DNA of 64,000 nt from Photorhabdus australis DSM 17609 (GTDB lineage Bacteria > Pseudomonadota > Gammaproteobacteria > Enterobacterales > Enterobacteriaceae): NCBI RefSeq assembly GCF_000711895.1, contig NZ_JONO01000028.1, positions 1 through 64,000 on the forward strand. The letters run 5' to 3'. The position numbers were made by a program, and so were the translations under genes. Below, piece by piece: positions 9,526 to 20,365 of this stretch; the stretch's first letter is position 1, and the number at the start of each line of letters is the position of its first letter. The notes beneath the pieces are model-generated. The model did no database searches. It had not been told where the DNA came from and saw only the letters and a list, made by a program, of their open reading frames with translations.

Positions 9526-10455
9526 ATGAGCACAAATAAATTGCTATCACTAATGAGTGAAATGGCTGTATTTGTAAAAGTCGTTGATGCAGGAAGCTTT
9601 ACCAGTGCCGCACGGCAATTAGGTGCCACCCCATCAGCTGTAAGTCGTTCTATCACTCGACTTGAGAAAGCGTTGGGAGTCAGTCTGTTACAGAGAACAA
9701 CACGCAAGGTCAAATTATGTGAAAGCAAACGGGAAATTTACGAAAAATGCTGTGAAATGTTTAATGCGGCACAAGCTGTCATAAATACTTCGGCTAACGC
9801 CAGTGAAATACCTCAAGGATTAATTCGAATAAGTATTCCGAAAGCTGTTGGACACTTTATTATACATCCACATATACCTGAATTTTTAAATCGTTATCCT
9901 AAAGTAGATGTTCAACTACTTCTTGAAGATCGCATCATTGACCTTATTGATGATCAAATTGACTTAGCTATTCGGATTACAGACCAGCCACCATCTGGCC
10001 TAATGGGTAGATGTTTAATGAATATCCATCATATGATTTGCGCTACTCCTGAATATCTTGAGATACACGGAGCTCCGATACGGCCAAATGACCTGAAAAA
10101 TCATAACTGTATCTATCCTGGCGAAGATCAAAATGATTCATTATGGCGATTTCACAAAAATAACAAGATTGAGAAAATAAAAGTCTATGGACGCTATTCC
10201 GCTAATCATACAGAAGTGAGACTCGACGCTATTCTGAGAAATACAGGGATAGGAAGCCTTCCCTATTTCATTGCACGCCATCCACTGGAAGAGGGCAGAA
10301 TTGTCCAGGTTCTATCTGATTGGGTATTTAAAACTCGCTATTGTGGTGATGCCTGGATACTTTATACACCAACACGATTCTTACCTGCGAAAATACGTGT
10401 TTTTGTCGAATATCTCACAAATAAGTTGAATAACAACAAATATCATATTTCTTAA
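9526..10455 (+). CDS. LysR-family transcriptional regulator
   Basis: This is a 309-residue LysR-type regulator. The N-terminal winged helix-turn-helix reads FVKVVDAGSFTSAARQLG, then TPSAVSRSITRLEKALG, and the periplasmic-binding-protein-like effector domain starts near residue 90 (QGLIRISIPKAVG). An AAGGA site precedes the ATG. It is divergent from the alaX-oxygenase-lysE operon, the usual arrangement when such a regulator controls its neighbour. The effector is unknown. Confidence 0.92.
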   Translation: MSTNKLLSLMSEMAVFVKVVDAGSFTSAARQLGATPSAVSRSITRLEKALGVSLLQRTTRKVKLCESKREIYEKCCEMFNAAQAVINTSANASEIPQGLIRISIPKAVGHFIIHPHIPEFLNRYPKVDVQLLLEDRIIDLIDDQIDLAIRITDQPPSGLMGRCLMNIHHMICATPEYLEIHGAPIRPNDLKNHNCIYPGEDQNDSLWRFHKNNKIEKIKVYGRYSANHTEVRLDAILRNTGIGSLPYFIARHPLEEGRIVQVLSDWVFKTRYCGDAWILYTPTRFLPAKIRVFVEYLTNKLNNNKYHIS

Positions 10456-10745
10456 TAATTAACTTATTAAACTAACAAGAATTAGCAAAAAACCTGAAAA
10501 GGTATTTATATAGTATGGTGATTATCTGTAAACAAAGAGAATAACATAAGTCATTAATATCCGTAACGCTATGGAATAATATAATGCTGGAAAATGTTTC
10601 TGATAGAAATGGTATTTATATTTAATTAGTTAAAAAAACACTTCCCAAATAGAACATTAGAGACACTGTAGTCCGATAAGTTTCCTCTTAAAACTAAATC
10701 GCAACAACGTGTCTCTGAATTGGCTGTTCTTAAACAATTCGAAGG
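10456..10745. other. intergenic region after lysR and the PKS gene
   Basis: These 290 bp separate two convergent genes. An inverted repeat with 8-bp arms (10659-10666 and 10709-10716, AGAGACAC/GTGTCTCT) encloses 42 nt. No convincing terminator with a T-run and no gene were seen. Confidence 0.4.
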
Positions 10746-13700
10746 TTATTCCTGCTTCGCAATTGCCTTAACTTGCAGTCGATATGTAATCAACGATGCA
10801 AGTTCAGCCAGCGGCTTATCACTTAACAACAATTCCAGCGGAATATCCAAACGTAATTGTTTGTTAATTTTTTGTACCAACATTAAACCATTCAATGAAT
10901 CAATACCGTTGTTAGTCAAAGGTAGATCAGGATGGAATACTTCTGCTTGCGTCCCAACAATCTCACCACAAAAGGTCTGTAGCAAGCTAACGACATCGTC
11001 CAGATCACTCACCGCAAGCGCCGCTTCTATGGGTAAAGTCTGAACCACATTTTCTTGCTGAATATCACGCAATAGCGGCAGGTGACGCATCTGGCTGGAA
11101 AGTAAATTTGACCAATTCGTCAAGAATGGCACTAGTTGCGGCTCAATCCGGGCAAACAAGCGATCTAAAACAGCTAATCCCTCCTCTGAACCAAATGGCT
11201 GTAAGCCACTGTTTTCCAGTATTGGCAACGTTCGACTATCACGCAAAGCGATCCCTGCTTCCCATGGCCCCCAATTAAGGCTTAACCCAGGTAAACCTTG
11301 CTGACGCCGTAAGCAGGCCAGACTATCCAACATGGCGTTAGCCGCTGCGTAAGATGCCATTCCCGGTAAAGCCAATAACGCCCCCAATGAGGAAAACATA
11401 ACAAAATGCTCTAAAGGTGCATCAGCCAATGCTTGATGCAATGTCCAGGCGGCTAATGCTTTAGCAGCAAATACTTTATCAAACGCCTCGGGGCTGAGTT
11501 CACGATATCCCTGATCTTCAACATGCGCAGCACAATGAATTACCCCACGCAATGGCTGGCGGGTTTGTTGTCGATACTGAGCCAAACAGATGTTGGTCAT
11601 TTCCACATCACCGAGATCAATCGGCAGATAATTAGCCTCGACTCCCTGTTGATGCAGCATTTCCAGTAACTTCTGCTCCTCTGCATTAAGATCAGGACGA
11701 CGCCCAATCAATAACAAATGACGAGCACCATGCTGTACCATCCAGGGAATCAATTGACGCCCCATATCACCAAAGGCACCCGTCAGTAAATAACCGCCAT
11801 CTGGACGAAAACGCACCGATGGTAGCGCGGGTATTTCAGGTAATGGCACAAGGCGCAATACATAACGTTGATCATGGCGCAGAGCCAATTGATCCTCGCC
11901 ATCATCTATCAATAACGCGTCCCACCATTTGGCTGGAGCCGTGCTACTGTCAATATCCAGTAATCCCCCCCACAATGCGGTCGCTTCCTGTTGACCAATA
12001 ACGCGCATCATTCCCCATAATGCGGCGGCAAATGGATCAGGCAAATCCTGTTCAGTGACTTGATGAGCACATTGAGTCACTATCCACAAACGTGGTTTTA
12101 TCGACCGTTCGGCCAGCGCCGCACACAAATGGATCAACGAATGATAAGCCATTCGCGGAGCCTGCAACGGCCAGAGGATCAGGATTCTTTCGGTTTCAAC
12201 AGGAAGGGTATCAACTAATTCTTGAATTTTCTGATGGCTGTCGGGCAGACCAGAATATAACGAGGCACACCCACCACGGCGTTGCAACTCATCAACCAAC
12301 TCTTCTGCCAGAGCGTTTTCACCCCCAAGGATAGCCCATTGCGTCACAGACGCTGTTGATGGCTGAGTGGGCAGTTTACGCCACTGTGGTTGGCCGACAA
12401 CCAGATTGTGCAGTTTGGCAGACAAGCTGTTTTTTCTATTACTAACAAGCTGAACGCAGAATCCGCTGATCTGACAAAGCAACATACCGCTATCAGTATA
12501 GACATCAATATCACCAAACCATTGTTGTTGCGTCTGCTTAGTATTTCGGGCATGTGCCCAAACCCGACCAGACAATTTACCATTGATACGTAAATGCTGA
12601 ATACTGACCGGGATACGGAACTCGTTGGCAGGAATTGGCGCGTGAACATCAACAGACTGAATCGCCAACAATGATTGGAAGATGCCATCCAAAGCCGCTG
12701 GGTGAAAATTCATTCCCTCCGGTGCAGATGGTAATTCAATCTCACAGATTGTTTCTTCTTTACCAACAAACGCATGGCGCAGAGTACAAAAAACACCACT
12801 ATAGCTGAAATGCAGATGTTGAAATGCCTGATACAACATCTCTTGGTTCCATATGCAAGGATAGCGATCATTTGCCGCTAATGGAGGAATAGCACAAGCA
12901 GTAGCACCCGGTACAACGATGTTCACCTGTGCACTGGCTGCAAGTTGGTAATGTGCATCCTCATCCAAATTGCGGGTTATGTATACTTGCACTTCCATGC
13001 GCTGGCGATCTAGCAATGTCTTTAACCTGAATTCTATGCCTGGCTCCAGCAGTAAAGCCGATTGCAACACGATATTATCAAGCGCCAATCCAACGTCAGG
13101 AAAGCAGATGCGCGCCGCCGCCAACATGACTTCAATATAGCCCGCAGCCGGAAACATTGCATTTCCCATGACAACATGATCGAGTAACCAAGGCACTTGT
13201 TCTACCGCCAACTCAGCTTGCCAACTCTCACTGTCCGGCTGGGCTTCGCCCAATAATACACCGCTCAATATACGTAATCGGCGGCGACGGCTAATCTCTG
13301 GCTCATACCAATAAGATTGCTGATGCCAGGAGTAAGTGGGTAGATCAATTGGGCAAGCGGTAGGCATCAGAACCCGCCAGTCCGGTTCAACCCCAGCTTC
13401 AAACAGCTGTCCTAACAGTTGTGGCCAAGTCTGCCCTGCACGACAAGCAAACACTTGTCCTCGATAAGGCTGACTCCAATCCTTTAATCCTGCACTCAGT
13501 AGGGATTTAGGTGAAATTTCCAGAAAATGGTGGAAACCCGCTTTGAGCATGTTTTCTACCGCATCGTCAAAACGGAATGGCGAGACGACATTGTCAGCCC
13601 AATGCTCGGGAGTCAACTTACCACTAATCAATTCCCCGGTGACTGATGAAAACACTGGCAACAAAGGTTCTGCTGCTGGAACCATTGCCGCATCCGCAGT

Positions 13701-15890
13701 CAACCCAGCCCTGATTGACTCTATATAATGGGAATGAGAAGCAATTCTATAATTGAGCCAACTACTGGCGATACGCTGCTGCTTTAAACGATCAGCAACG
13801 GCGGTTAATTCACTTACAGGCCCAGACAATAAGCAACGATTGATACTATTACGCCCAGCTATCACCACGGCAGGCTCGGTACCAGGGGCAGACAGATGAG
13901 GCAATATTTGCTCAACGGTTGCTGCCACGATCAATAATCCGCCGCCTTTATTCAACACACGTTGCAGATAATGATAACGCTGATGTAACAGTGTCAGTGC
14001 TTGCGTCAGATCATAAATTCCCGCCAGATAACAAGCCGCCGTTTCACCGGAACTATGACCAAGTAATGCCGCGGGTTTGAACCCCCACTTCTGCAACTGC
14101 GCAGCCATTGATATTTGCACAGCAAACTGCATTGGCGGCTCTATCAGTTCATCGGCAGAGATCAATGCCGCATATAAGGAAGGTGCAGAAAATCCCGTCC
14201 AAATTGCCTCGCAACGCTCGAATTGTTCAGTAAATTCGGGGAATTGCTGAAACCAGGCGATAGAATCTCGCCAACTTTCACTGCCAATACCCGCAAATAT
14301 CCAGGCCAGACGATCAACTTTTTTATTATTCTGCTCCGACGACATATTCAGATTAGTCAACTGCTGTCGCAACTGTTCTCGGTTACTGAATGCGATCCCC
14401 TTACGTAACGGAAAGCGGTGACGAGTCGTCGCCAGGCTATAACACAAATCATCAAGAGCAATATCCGGCTGCTGTTGCAGCAAATCAGCAATGCTCTGCG
14501 CTTGTTGCTTTAGAGAAAACTCAGACTGCGCAGATAATGGCAGCATGAAAGCTTGCCCTTGCGTCGTCCGAAGTTGTACGGAAGACTCTGGGTTATTGCT
14601 TAACACCACATGAACATTCGTTCCACCAAAACCAAAGGAATTCACCCCAGCTATCACTTTTCCTTCGGGCAGTGGGGTTAACTGCTGTGGAACTTGCAAT
14701 CCCAATTCAGTAAAACGAATGTAACGGTTAGGCGGATCGGCATGTAAATTGCCCGGTACCTGTCCCCGTTGTAAACACAATACTGCTTTAATTAATCCAG
14801 CAATGCCTGCCGCGGCTTCTGTATGACCAATCACGGATTTACACGCGCCAATCAACAATGGACGGTCTGTCGGATCGGGCCGACACACCAGTCCCAGCGC
14901 TTCTGCCTCTATCGGATCACCAACCGCCGTTCCGGTACCATGCGCCTCAATATAATCAATCTCTTCCGGGGAAATCCCCGCCTGAGCACAGGCTGACCGA
15001 ATCACCCGTTGTTGTGCCGCACTACTTGGCTGGGTAATCGTGGGCGTGCGGCCATCTTGATTGGCCGCTGAACCGTGGATCACCGCCAGAACGGGATCGC
15101 CATCCTGTAAAGCCGCATTCAACGGTTTCAGCAAAACAGCACCGACTCCTTCGCTACGCACATAACCATCAGCGTTAGCCGAAAAGCTATGACAACGGTT
15201 AGTGAGTGATAGAAAACCGGTACGACTTTCCACTACCGAAAAATCCGGTATCAACATTAACTGGCTGCCACCCGCCAGCGCCAGTTGTGATTCTCCGCGC
15301 CGCAAACTTTCACAAGCCAAATGTACCGCCAACAGGGATGATGAACAGGCGCTATCAATGGTCAGGGACGGCCCCTGAAAATCAAACGCATGGGATATCC
15401 GGTTTGACAACATAGTTCCCATTGCACCGGTTGAGGTATAACCGGTAGTCTGACGCAAATCAGTAAATTGCAGGTGCATATAATCATGAGTGAAGGCACC
15501 GATATAGACACCAACTGCCTGACCCGCCAACGATTTTGGCGATATTCTCGCCCGTTCCAGCGTTTCCCATGTCACCTGCAACATCAGACGATGCTGTGGA
15601 TCGATAAAAGGCGCTTCTGTATTACTGATATCAAACACCGCTGCATCGAAGCCAGTAACATCAGCGATAAATCCGCCTTCTCGCGCTACCATTTTCCCCG
15701 GCAAATTGCGATCTCGGGAACTATAAGCCTGAGTTGACCAGCGTTCTGGGGGAACTGGGGTAATTGCGTCACTTGAACCACACAACAACTGCCAGAATTC
15801 CTCTGGAGAGCTAACCCCTCCCGGGAAACGGCAACCCATACCGATAATGGCAATCGGCATATTGTCGCTTCTCATCATATTGATATCCAT
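10746..15890 (-). CDS. type I polyketide synthase, KS-AT-DH-KR-ACP
   Basis: This is a 1714-residue single-module PKS. The KS has Cys182 (DSACSSSL), His317 (HGTGTAVGDP) and His356 (GHTEAAAG). The AT has Ser613 (GHSSGE) and His719 in an IASHS specificity motif, which resembles the methylmalonyl-type xASH more than HAFH; extender choice is uncertain. The DH has His905 (HVVMGNAMFP) and Asp1068 (HPAALDGIFQ). The KR has a nucleotide site at 1365-1377 and Ser/Tyr1514. The ACP Ser1665 lies in GIDSL. No ER, methyltransferase or thioesterase is present. Domain order and length resemble partially reducing iterative PKSs of the 6-methylsalicylate type. It is last in the operon, 52 bp after the pentapeptide gene. 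Confidence 0.95.
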   Translation of the reverse strand: MDINMMRSDNMPIAIIGMGCRFPGGVSSPEEFWQLLCGSSDAITPVPPERWSTQAYSSRDRNLPGKMVAREGGFIADVTGFDAAVFDISNTEAPFIDPQHRLMLQVTWETLERARISPKSLAGQAVGVYIGAFTHDYMHLQFTDLRQTTGYTSTGAMGTMLSNRISHAFDFQGPSLTIDSACSSSLLAVHLACESLRRGESQLALAGGSQLMLIPDFSVVESRTGFLSLTNRCHSFSANADGYVRSEGVGAVLLKPLNAALQDGDPVLAVIHGSAANQDGRTPTITQPSSAAQQRVIRSACAQAGISPEEIDYIEAHGTGTAVGDPIEAEALGLVCRPDPTDRPLLIGACKSVIGHTEAAAGIAGLIKAVLCLQRGQVPGNLHADPPNRYIRFTELGLQVPQQLTPLPEGKVIAGVNSFGFGGTNVHVVLSNNPESSVQLRTTQGQAFMLPLSAQSEFSLKQQAQSIADLLQQQPDIALDDLCYSLATTRHRFPLRKGIAFSNREQLRQQLTNLNMSSEQNNKKVDRLAWIFAGIGSESWRDSIAWFQQFPEFTEQFERCEAIWTGFSAPSLYAALISADELIEPPMQFAVQISMAAQLQKWGFKPAALLGHSSGETAACYLAGIYDLTQALTLLHQRYHYLQRVLNKGGGLLIVAATVEQILPHLSAPGTEPAVVIAGRNSINRCLLSGPVSELTAVADRLKQQRIASSWLNYRIASHSHYIESIRAGLTADAAMVPAAEPLLPVFSSVTGELISGKLTPEHWADNVVSPFRFDDAVENMLKAGFHHFLEISPKSLLSAGLKDWSQPYRGQVFACRAGQTWPQLLGQLFEAGVEPDWRVLMPTACPIDLPTYSWHQQSYWYEPEISRRRRLRILSGVLLGEAQPDSESWQAELAVEQVPWLLDHVVMGNAMFPAAGYIEVMLAAARICFPDVGLALDNIVLQSALLLEPGIEFRLKTLLDRQRMEVQVYITRNLDEDAHYQLAASAQVNIVVPGATACAIPPLAANDRYPCIWNQEMLYQAFQHLHFSYSGVFCTLRHAFVGKEETICEIELPSAPEGMNFHPAALDGIFQSLLAIQSVDVHAPIPANEFRIPVSIQHLRINGKLSGRVWAHARNTKQTQQQWFGDIDVYTDSGMLLCQISGFCVQLVSNRKNSLSAKLHNLVVGQPQWRKLPTQPSTASVTQWAILGGENALAEELVDELQRRGGCASLYSGLPDSHQKIQELVDTLPVETERILILWPLQAPRMAYHSLIHLCAALAERSIKPRLWIVTQCAHQVTEQDLPDPFAAALWGMMRVIGQQEATALWGGLLDIDSSTAPAKWWDALLIDDGEDQLALRHDQRYVLRLVPLPEIPALPSVRFRPDGGYLLTGAFGDMGRQLIPWMVQHGARHLLLIGRRPDLNAEEQKLLEMLHQQGVEANYLPIDLGDVEMTNICLAQYRQQTRQPLRGVIHCAAHVEDQGYRELSPEAFDKVFAAKALAAWTLHQALADAPLEHFVMFSSLGALLALPGMASYAAANAMLDSLACLRRQQGLPGLSLNWGPWEAGIALRDSRTLPILENSGLQPFGSEEGLAVLDRLFARIEPQLVPFLTNWSNLLSSQMRHLPLLRDIQQENVVQTLPIEAALAVSDLDDVVSLLQTFCGEIVGTQAEVFHPDLPLTNNGIDSLNGLMLVQKINKQLRLDIPLELLLSDKPLAELASLITYRLQVKAIAKQE

Positions 15891-15942
15891 AGTGGTATTC
15901 TTTACTCCGATTAGTCGTTTGCCAGATCATCGTGCTTACTTA

Positions 15943-18417
15943 TCAACACCAAGTCGTCGGGCTGGGAATACATTTCGGCGGATGAGGGGGCAATCCCGGC
16001 GTCATCAATGACTGATAGCTGATACCCGTATTGAGTAACTGATAGCGCAAGCCACTTGGGCAAGTGGTAGCTCCATCCATTGCCTGAGTGATATCAATTG
16101 TCACCCCAAAAGCAACATTAATCGGTTGTAATGTATTATCAGCCGCAGTACGGATGATACGTAATGGTGCTCCGCCACAAACTTGCAGATGGTTATTGCC
16201 GACTTCACTCACCCGAATCACAATAAAGTTACAATATCCCCGGTAACTCAGGTCAGTATCTGGCGGTTGATTGGAGATAATCCAATATTGATCATTTTGC
16301 TTTTCGATAATTTTGGCATTAGATAACAGGCTGTAACCGTTATCAGTAAATACCTGACGCAACTCTTTTGAAACCGCGCCATTATCTAATGAACTCATCA
16401 GCTCAAGCGCCGCACTGAATAAAGGCACACCGGTCAGCTTTTTGCCTGCTTCCTCAAACGGTAAAGCCACTGCGCCATTAGTCAGATTAGCCCCGGTCAA
16501 TTTAGCTTCCGTGAAAATAGTGCCTTGAATTGAAGCAAAGGCCAGAGATGCTGGTTTAAGACCTTGGGTTAGTTCTAACATTGCCTTGCTGAAGTCAGTA
16601 TTCACCAGATTAGCATAGGACAAATTCGCACCATATAACCGTGCCTGAGTAAAATTCATCGTCGCTAAGTTAGCATTTGACAAATTGACCTGTTCTAAAT
16701 TAGCGTTATCGGCTCTGGCGTTACTGCCGTACCAATGAGCGCCGGACATATCAACCGCATACAGATTAGCGCCCGTCAGGATAGCGTTAGGCATAAATGT
16801 GTTGGCAAGAATTGCCGCATTACCACCATTATCTTGAGCAACGTTTAATTGCCCATTCTGATAGTGAATAAATAACGGTTTACCTTCATGTTCCACCAGC
16901 CAGTTCTGGCCCGGCTGACGAACCAACACCTCTGCCTGACCGTAGATCACCCCTTTTCCCTGATACAACATTTGACGTAACTGTTCAGGCAATTGCTGAT
17001 TATCCAGCGCTTGAGCATCGGCTTCATCCAGATATGTGACTGTGGATAAAGCGCCAAATTGAGCGCCAGTTAAATTAACATTCTCCAGACTCGCATTGGA
17101 CAAATTCGCACCCACTAAGGAGACATTACCCAAGACAGTAGCACCAGCCAGATTGGCGCCGACCAGAACGGCGCCATTGAGTGACGTAAAATCCAGATTT
17201 ACCTTCTTCATTGACGCCATCAGGAATACGACTTGATCCAACTTCTGCTTACTCAGATTGACCCCATCCATCTGTGCTTGAGTGAAATTGGTTTTAGCGG
17301 TAATCGTGGCATCGACCAGATCCATCCCTGTCAGCACCGTGGCTAATAAAGTACTGTCGCTAAGGTTAAGCTGACTATAACCAGTGGTTAACGATAACCG
17401 GGCGTTGGTCAGATTAGCGCCACTGAAATTAACATGATTGATATTCGCCTCAGTAAAATCCGTCCCTACTAACGTGGCTTGACTAAAATTCGAGGTCTGC
17501 AAGGTAGTATTTTGCAAATTCACCAACGTCATAATTGCCCCGGTAAAGTTACAGGAAGCCAGACTGGCGCCGCTGAGATCAACATTAACCAGATTCGCCT
17601 GCGATAAATCAGCATTCTCCATGATCACCGAAGGTAACAACGCACCAGAGAAATTCGCCCCAGGCGCTTTTAGACGATTTAATACCGGCTGACCACCACT
17701 GCTCTTACAGCCACGGAAAATGGCATTCGGTAGCTCAGCATCAGGCATATTGGTATCACTACCCACGATACACTTTTCAAAAAGTGCATTTTTACCATGA
17801 ATATGCGTTAGATCAGTCTTACTTAAATCACAACTGCTAAAATTGCAATTATCAACTTTGACATTCGTTAAATCAGCGCCAAGCAATGTGGAGCCACGCA
17901 GGTCAGCATTGGACAAATCGACGGCCATCATCACCATTTCATTCAAATTCTCTTCGGCGAGATAGGCAAAACGTAGATCGGCGCCCATGGCTCCCCAGTC
18001 TTTGAGAAATTCCAGGTCCTTTGTCACGATAGTACGAGTAAATTGGGCTGACAGGGGTGGACTGCCAGTGACTGCCTGCCAAATCAGCCCAGATTGTTGC
18101 GCCACCAAATAGCTGTCACCACTGCTATTAATACGACGCAGGCGAAATCCAGATCCCCCCACTTCTTCCAACCGGATCTCAGCAACCACACCATCGCGCG
18201 GTTGATTAGCCTGAGGAGTATTGCCGCTCGCAGCCAGATATTGACCATTGCCAGCCTGTAACCAAAAGTTAGTCATGCCATAGGCATTAATCATTTGATT
18301 TATCGCCCCTGATTGCCTGGCTGACAGATTAAGCGTACCATCCGCCTGAACTGTAATCAGCTGGCCAGAAGTCGCGGCAAATTGCCATTTACCGGCAAAA
18401 GATCTGGATTCACTCAT
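15943..18417 (-). CDS. large pentapeptide-repeat protein
   Basis: The 824-residue protein has three parts. Residues 1-130 look like a beta-trefoil or fascin-like domain (KWQFAATSGQ, QADGTLNLSAR, NGQYLAASG). Pentapeptide A(D/N)LxX blocks follow at about 166-452 and 546-642 (e.g. ADLSQANLVNVDLSGASL), expected to form a right-handed quadrilateral beta-helix. Each block is followed by a module of about 60 residues (476-526 and 682-744) that also occurs in the NHL protein of the same operon. No signal peptide or membrane helix is seen. It starts 4 bp after the small Gly-rich gene. Function is unknown; the length is exceptional for a pentapeptide protein, and gyrase protection as in Qnr is not implied. 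Confidence 0.88.
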   Translation of the reverse strand: MSESRSFAGKWQFAATSGQLITVQADGTLNLSARQSGAINQMINAYGMTNFWLQAGNGQYLAASGNTPQANQPRDGVVAEIRLEEVGGSGFRLRRINSSGDSYLVAQQSGLIWQAVTGSPPLSAQFTRTIVTKDLEFLKDWGAMGADLRFAYLAEENLNEMVMMAVDLSNADLRGSTLLGADLTNVKVDNCNFSSCDLSKTDLTHIHGKNALFEKCIVGSDTNMPDAELPNAIFRGCKSSGGQPVLNRLKAPGANFSGALLPSVIMENADLSQANLVNVDLSGASLASCNFTGAIMTLVNLQNTTLQTSNFSQATLVGTDFTEANINHVNFSGANLTNARLSLTTGYSQLNLSDSTLLATVLTGMDLVDATITAKTNFTQAQMDGVNLSKQKLDQVVFLMASMKKVNLDFTSLNGAVLVGANLAGATVLGNVSLVGANLSNASLENVNLTGAQFGALSTVTYLDEADAQALDNQQLPEQLRQMLYQGKGVIYGQAEVLVRQPGQNWLVEHEGKPLFIHYQNGQLNVAQDNGGNAAILANTFMPNAILTGANLYAVDMSGAHWYGSNARADNANLEQVNLSNANLATMNFTQARLYGANLSYANLVNTDFSKAMLELTQGLKPASLAFASIQGTIFTEAKLTGANLTNGAVALPFEEAGKKLTGVPLFSAALELMSSLDNGAVSKELRQVFTDNGYSLLSNAKIIEKQNDQYWIISNQPPDTDLSYRGYCNFIVIRVSEVGNNHLQVCGGAPLRIIRTAADNTLQPINVAFGVTIDITQAMDGATTCPSGLRYQLLNTGISYQSLMTPGLPPHPPKCIPSPTTWC

Positions 18418-18421
18418 GTCA

Positions 18422-19078
18422 TTATCCTCGCAGCAATTGATTTATAGAAACCTTTCCAGCTCTCCCAGCCTGACCACCGCTGGCGCTAATACCTCCAATG
18501 CCATATTCTCCATCGGGTGCATGTGAACCGTCACCATTTACCCCACCACGCCCAGCGATCCCCCCAGCACCACCGGGCTGCCCAAGTCCTCCACTCCCGC
18601 CATTAGAGGTGGCAGATACCGGTTTTGGTAAGCTAGTCTGGATATATCTGACCCAAACATGACCACCATCGCTACCATCACCTCCATTGCCGCCATTTCC
18701 TCCATTGCCACCATTACCACCAACACCACCGGACTTGCCCGACGATGATGAATGACCACGGCCACCATTGCCGCCATCCCCCCCATTACCACCGTAACCC
18801 GCTGTGCCACCATCGCCACCATTACCGCCATTATTGCTAATACGCACCACACTCTGTACGTCAAAACGGGTACAACGCAGGGCAAACCACCAGCCAGAAC
18901 CTGATTGACCATCCAGACCGCTCTGACCAGATTGACCATCACCACCTGGGCTACCGGCAGTGGCTGGCTTACGACGAGAAGCATTCTGACCATCAGCACC
19001 CCGTTGGCCATCAGCGCCATTGGCTCCATCGGCACCATTCACACCGTTAGTACCGAAAATTTGAATATCTGCGACCAT
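18422..19078 (-). CDS. small Gly-rich (GGx/collagen-like) protein
   Basis: The 218-residue protein begins MVADIQIFGTNGVNGADG behind a strong AAGGAGGAG ribosome-binding site. The N-terminal third has Gly-X-Y-like repeats (GQSGQSGLDGQSG). A short hydrophobic beta segment with a single Cys (WWFALRCTRFDVQSVVRIS) follows, then [13 protein letters not shown] arrays and a second beta strand (GHVWVRYIQTSLP). The C terminus GRAGKVSINQLLRG resembles the terminal GKIYING tail of the larger GRP paralogues but lacks their N-terminal domain. It sits 15 bp after GRP1 and 4 bp before the pentapeptide gene. Function is unknown. Confidence 0.8.
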   Translation of the reverse strand: MVADIQIFGTNGVNGADGANGADGQRGADGQNASRRKPATAGSPGGDGQSGQSGLDGQSGSGWWFALRCTRFDVQSVVRISNNGGNGGDGGTAGYGGNGGDGGNGGRGHSSSSGKSGGVGGNGGNGGNGGNGGDGSDGGHVWVRYIQTSLPKPVSATSNGGSGGLGQPGGAGGIAGRGGVNGDGSHAPDGEYGIGGISASGGQAGRAGKVSINQLLRG

Positions 19079-19093
19079 GACTCCTCCTTGCCA

Positions 19094-20365
19094 TTATTGT
19101 TTTTTGCCGTTGACATAAATTGAACCTACAGCACCTGCTTTTCCGGCAGTTCCTGTGGTCCCCGATGAACCACCTTTACCTGGGCTACCACTGATATAAC
19201 CCGTACCACCACCACCACCAGCTCCCCCAGAACCACCATTGCCGCCTTTACCACCGTTGCCGCCAATTGCCTTAGCCCCGAATGTCGCACTCCCTTTCTG
19301 GTAAGTAAAATAGATGTTCCCACCGTTACCCGCATTACCGCCGTTACCACTGTTACCACCATTGCCGCCATTGCCACCATTGCCACCATTACCAGCCCTA
19401 CATTCGCTAGTAGAAGAGCCGCCATCCCCCCCTTTTCCACCGCTACCACCATTACCACCGTTACCGCCATTGCCGCCATTACCGCCTTGTGTCACCATAT
19501 TCACAAGACCTTCAACGATAACTACTTGATAATGAACATCACCCGCATCCTCACCTTTTTCGCCATCACTTCCTCCAGCGCCATCAGTGCCACTGCCACC
19601 AGCGGTACCGTTCGTAGCCTGCGTTGCGCAGGAGTTTTTATTATCTTTACCAGCACTACCATTGCTGCCGTTTCTTCCATCAGAACCATTGTTTCCGCTC
19701 CCACCATCGCCTCCGTTACCTCCAATATTTATAAAGGGTGGATCATCATTATCACCTGGGGTTGGATATGGGTTTGGGGAATTAACGATGACAATTTCGT
19801 TCGCCTCAATGGTGCTATTAGTCAAATGAATAATCTTACCGCCAGGTTCAATCGTTATCTTATTAAACACCAAGTTAACAGGCTCGCCGTGACTCTCTTT
19901 ACTTCCAACAATCAATGGGTTACTTGCAGTGACAACGATATCTTCACCGCTGTATAACGCGACTTTCATCGGAAAACGTTTAGCGTTCAGAATATCCTCA
20001 TAATCTTTGACTAAAGGAGAATAACCATAGATATAAGCTCTAAAAGCTTTACATATATCAGCGTGATTACCAGTGACATTTGCCAACCGTTCAGCAGAAT
20101 AGGGTTCAGGTAGCGGATGATGGGGTTCCATTCCACCCGGGCCATAATCACTGTCAGGTATCCCGCCAAGTTCCTTCAATTCTTGTATGGTTTGTACGGT
20201 AAAAAACGCGGGGGGCACCGTAGCTATTTTCGGATCGTGAGAAAATATGACTGGCCCGTCAAGATCCGACGTTTTCAATTGTTTTGGCTGCCGTTCTATA
20301 CCGGTCAAATGATAATGCTCACGCAACATAGCCAAAGTTTCGTCAACAGTTTTCATTTTATTCAT
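19094..20365 (-). CDS. GRP1, Gly-Gly-X repeat protein in the PKS operon
   Basis: This protein has about 423 residues. The ATG at 20365 is chosen over one at 20401 because all paralogues start at the same point (M-x-K-x-x-x-x-ETL) and an AGGAGA site lies just upstream. It overlaps the NHL-gene stop by 8 bp, so translation is coupled. Residues 1-110 form a conserved domain ([48 protein letters not shown]). A beta module with TIEPGGKI follows, then GGNGG blocks separated by short beta strands and single Cys residues (KNSCATQ, TSECRAG). The tail is [10 protein letters not shown]. No signal peptide. A polyglycine-II-like fold is inferred; function is unknown. Confidence 0.85.
   Translation of the reverse strand: MNKMKTVDETLAMLREHYHLTGIERQPKQLKTSDLDGPVIFSHDPKIATVPPAFFTVQTIQELKELGGIPDSDYGPGGMEPHHPLPEPYSAERLANVTGNHADICKAFRAYIYGYSPLVKDYEDILNAKRFPMKVALYSGEDIVVTASNPLIVGSKESHGEPVNLVFNKITIEPGGKIIHLTNSTIEANEIVIVNSPNPYPTPGDNDDPPFINIGGNGGDGGSGNNGSDGRNGSNGSAGKDNKNSCATQATNGTAGGSGTDGAGGSDGEKGEDAGDVHYQVVIVEGLVNMVTQGGNGGNGGNGGNGGSGGKGGDGGSSTSECRAGNGGNGGNGGNGGNSGNGGNAGNGGNIYFTYQKGSATFGAKAIGGNGGKGGNGGSGGAGGGGGTGYISGSPGKGGSSGTTGTAGKAGAVGSIYVNGKKQ

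Noticed and set aside
10659-10716. Inverted repeat AGAGACAC...GTGTCTCT as an insertion-sequence end
   Set aside because: The arms are only 8 bp with a 42-nt interval, and there is no transposase or target duplication.
15943-18417. Pentapeptide protein as a Qnr-type gyrase-protecting factor
   Set aside because: Qnr/MfpA proteins are about 200 residues. This one is 824, with extra domains and interrupted repeats.
18538-19038. A Met/Val/Ala-rich frame overlapping the small Gly-rich gene in another frame
   Set aside because: It arises from reading GGN-type repeats out of frame. The Gly-rich frame has the strong AAGGAGGAG site and the conserved tail.
19314-19529. Proline-rich open frames (PPLPPLPP) on the plus strand opposite the GRP genes
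   Set aside because: They are the antisense reading of GGx codons, lack ribosome-binding sites and end where the Gly arrays end.
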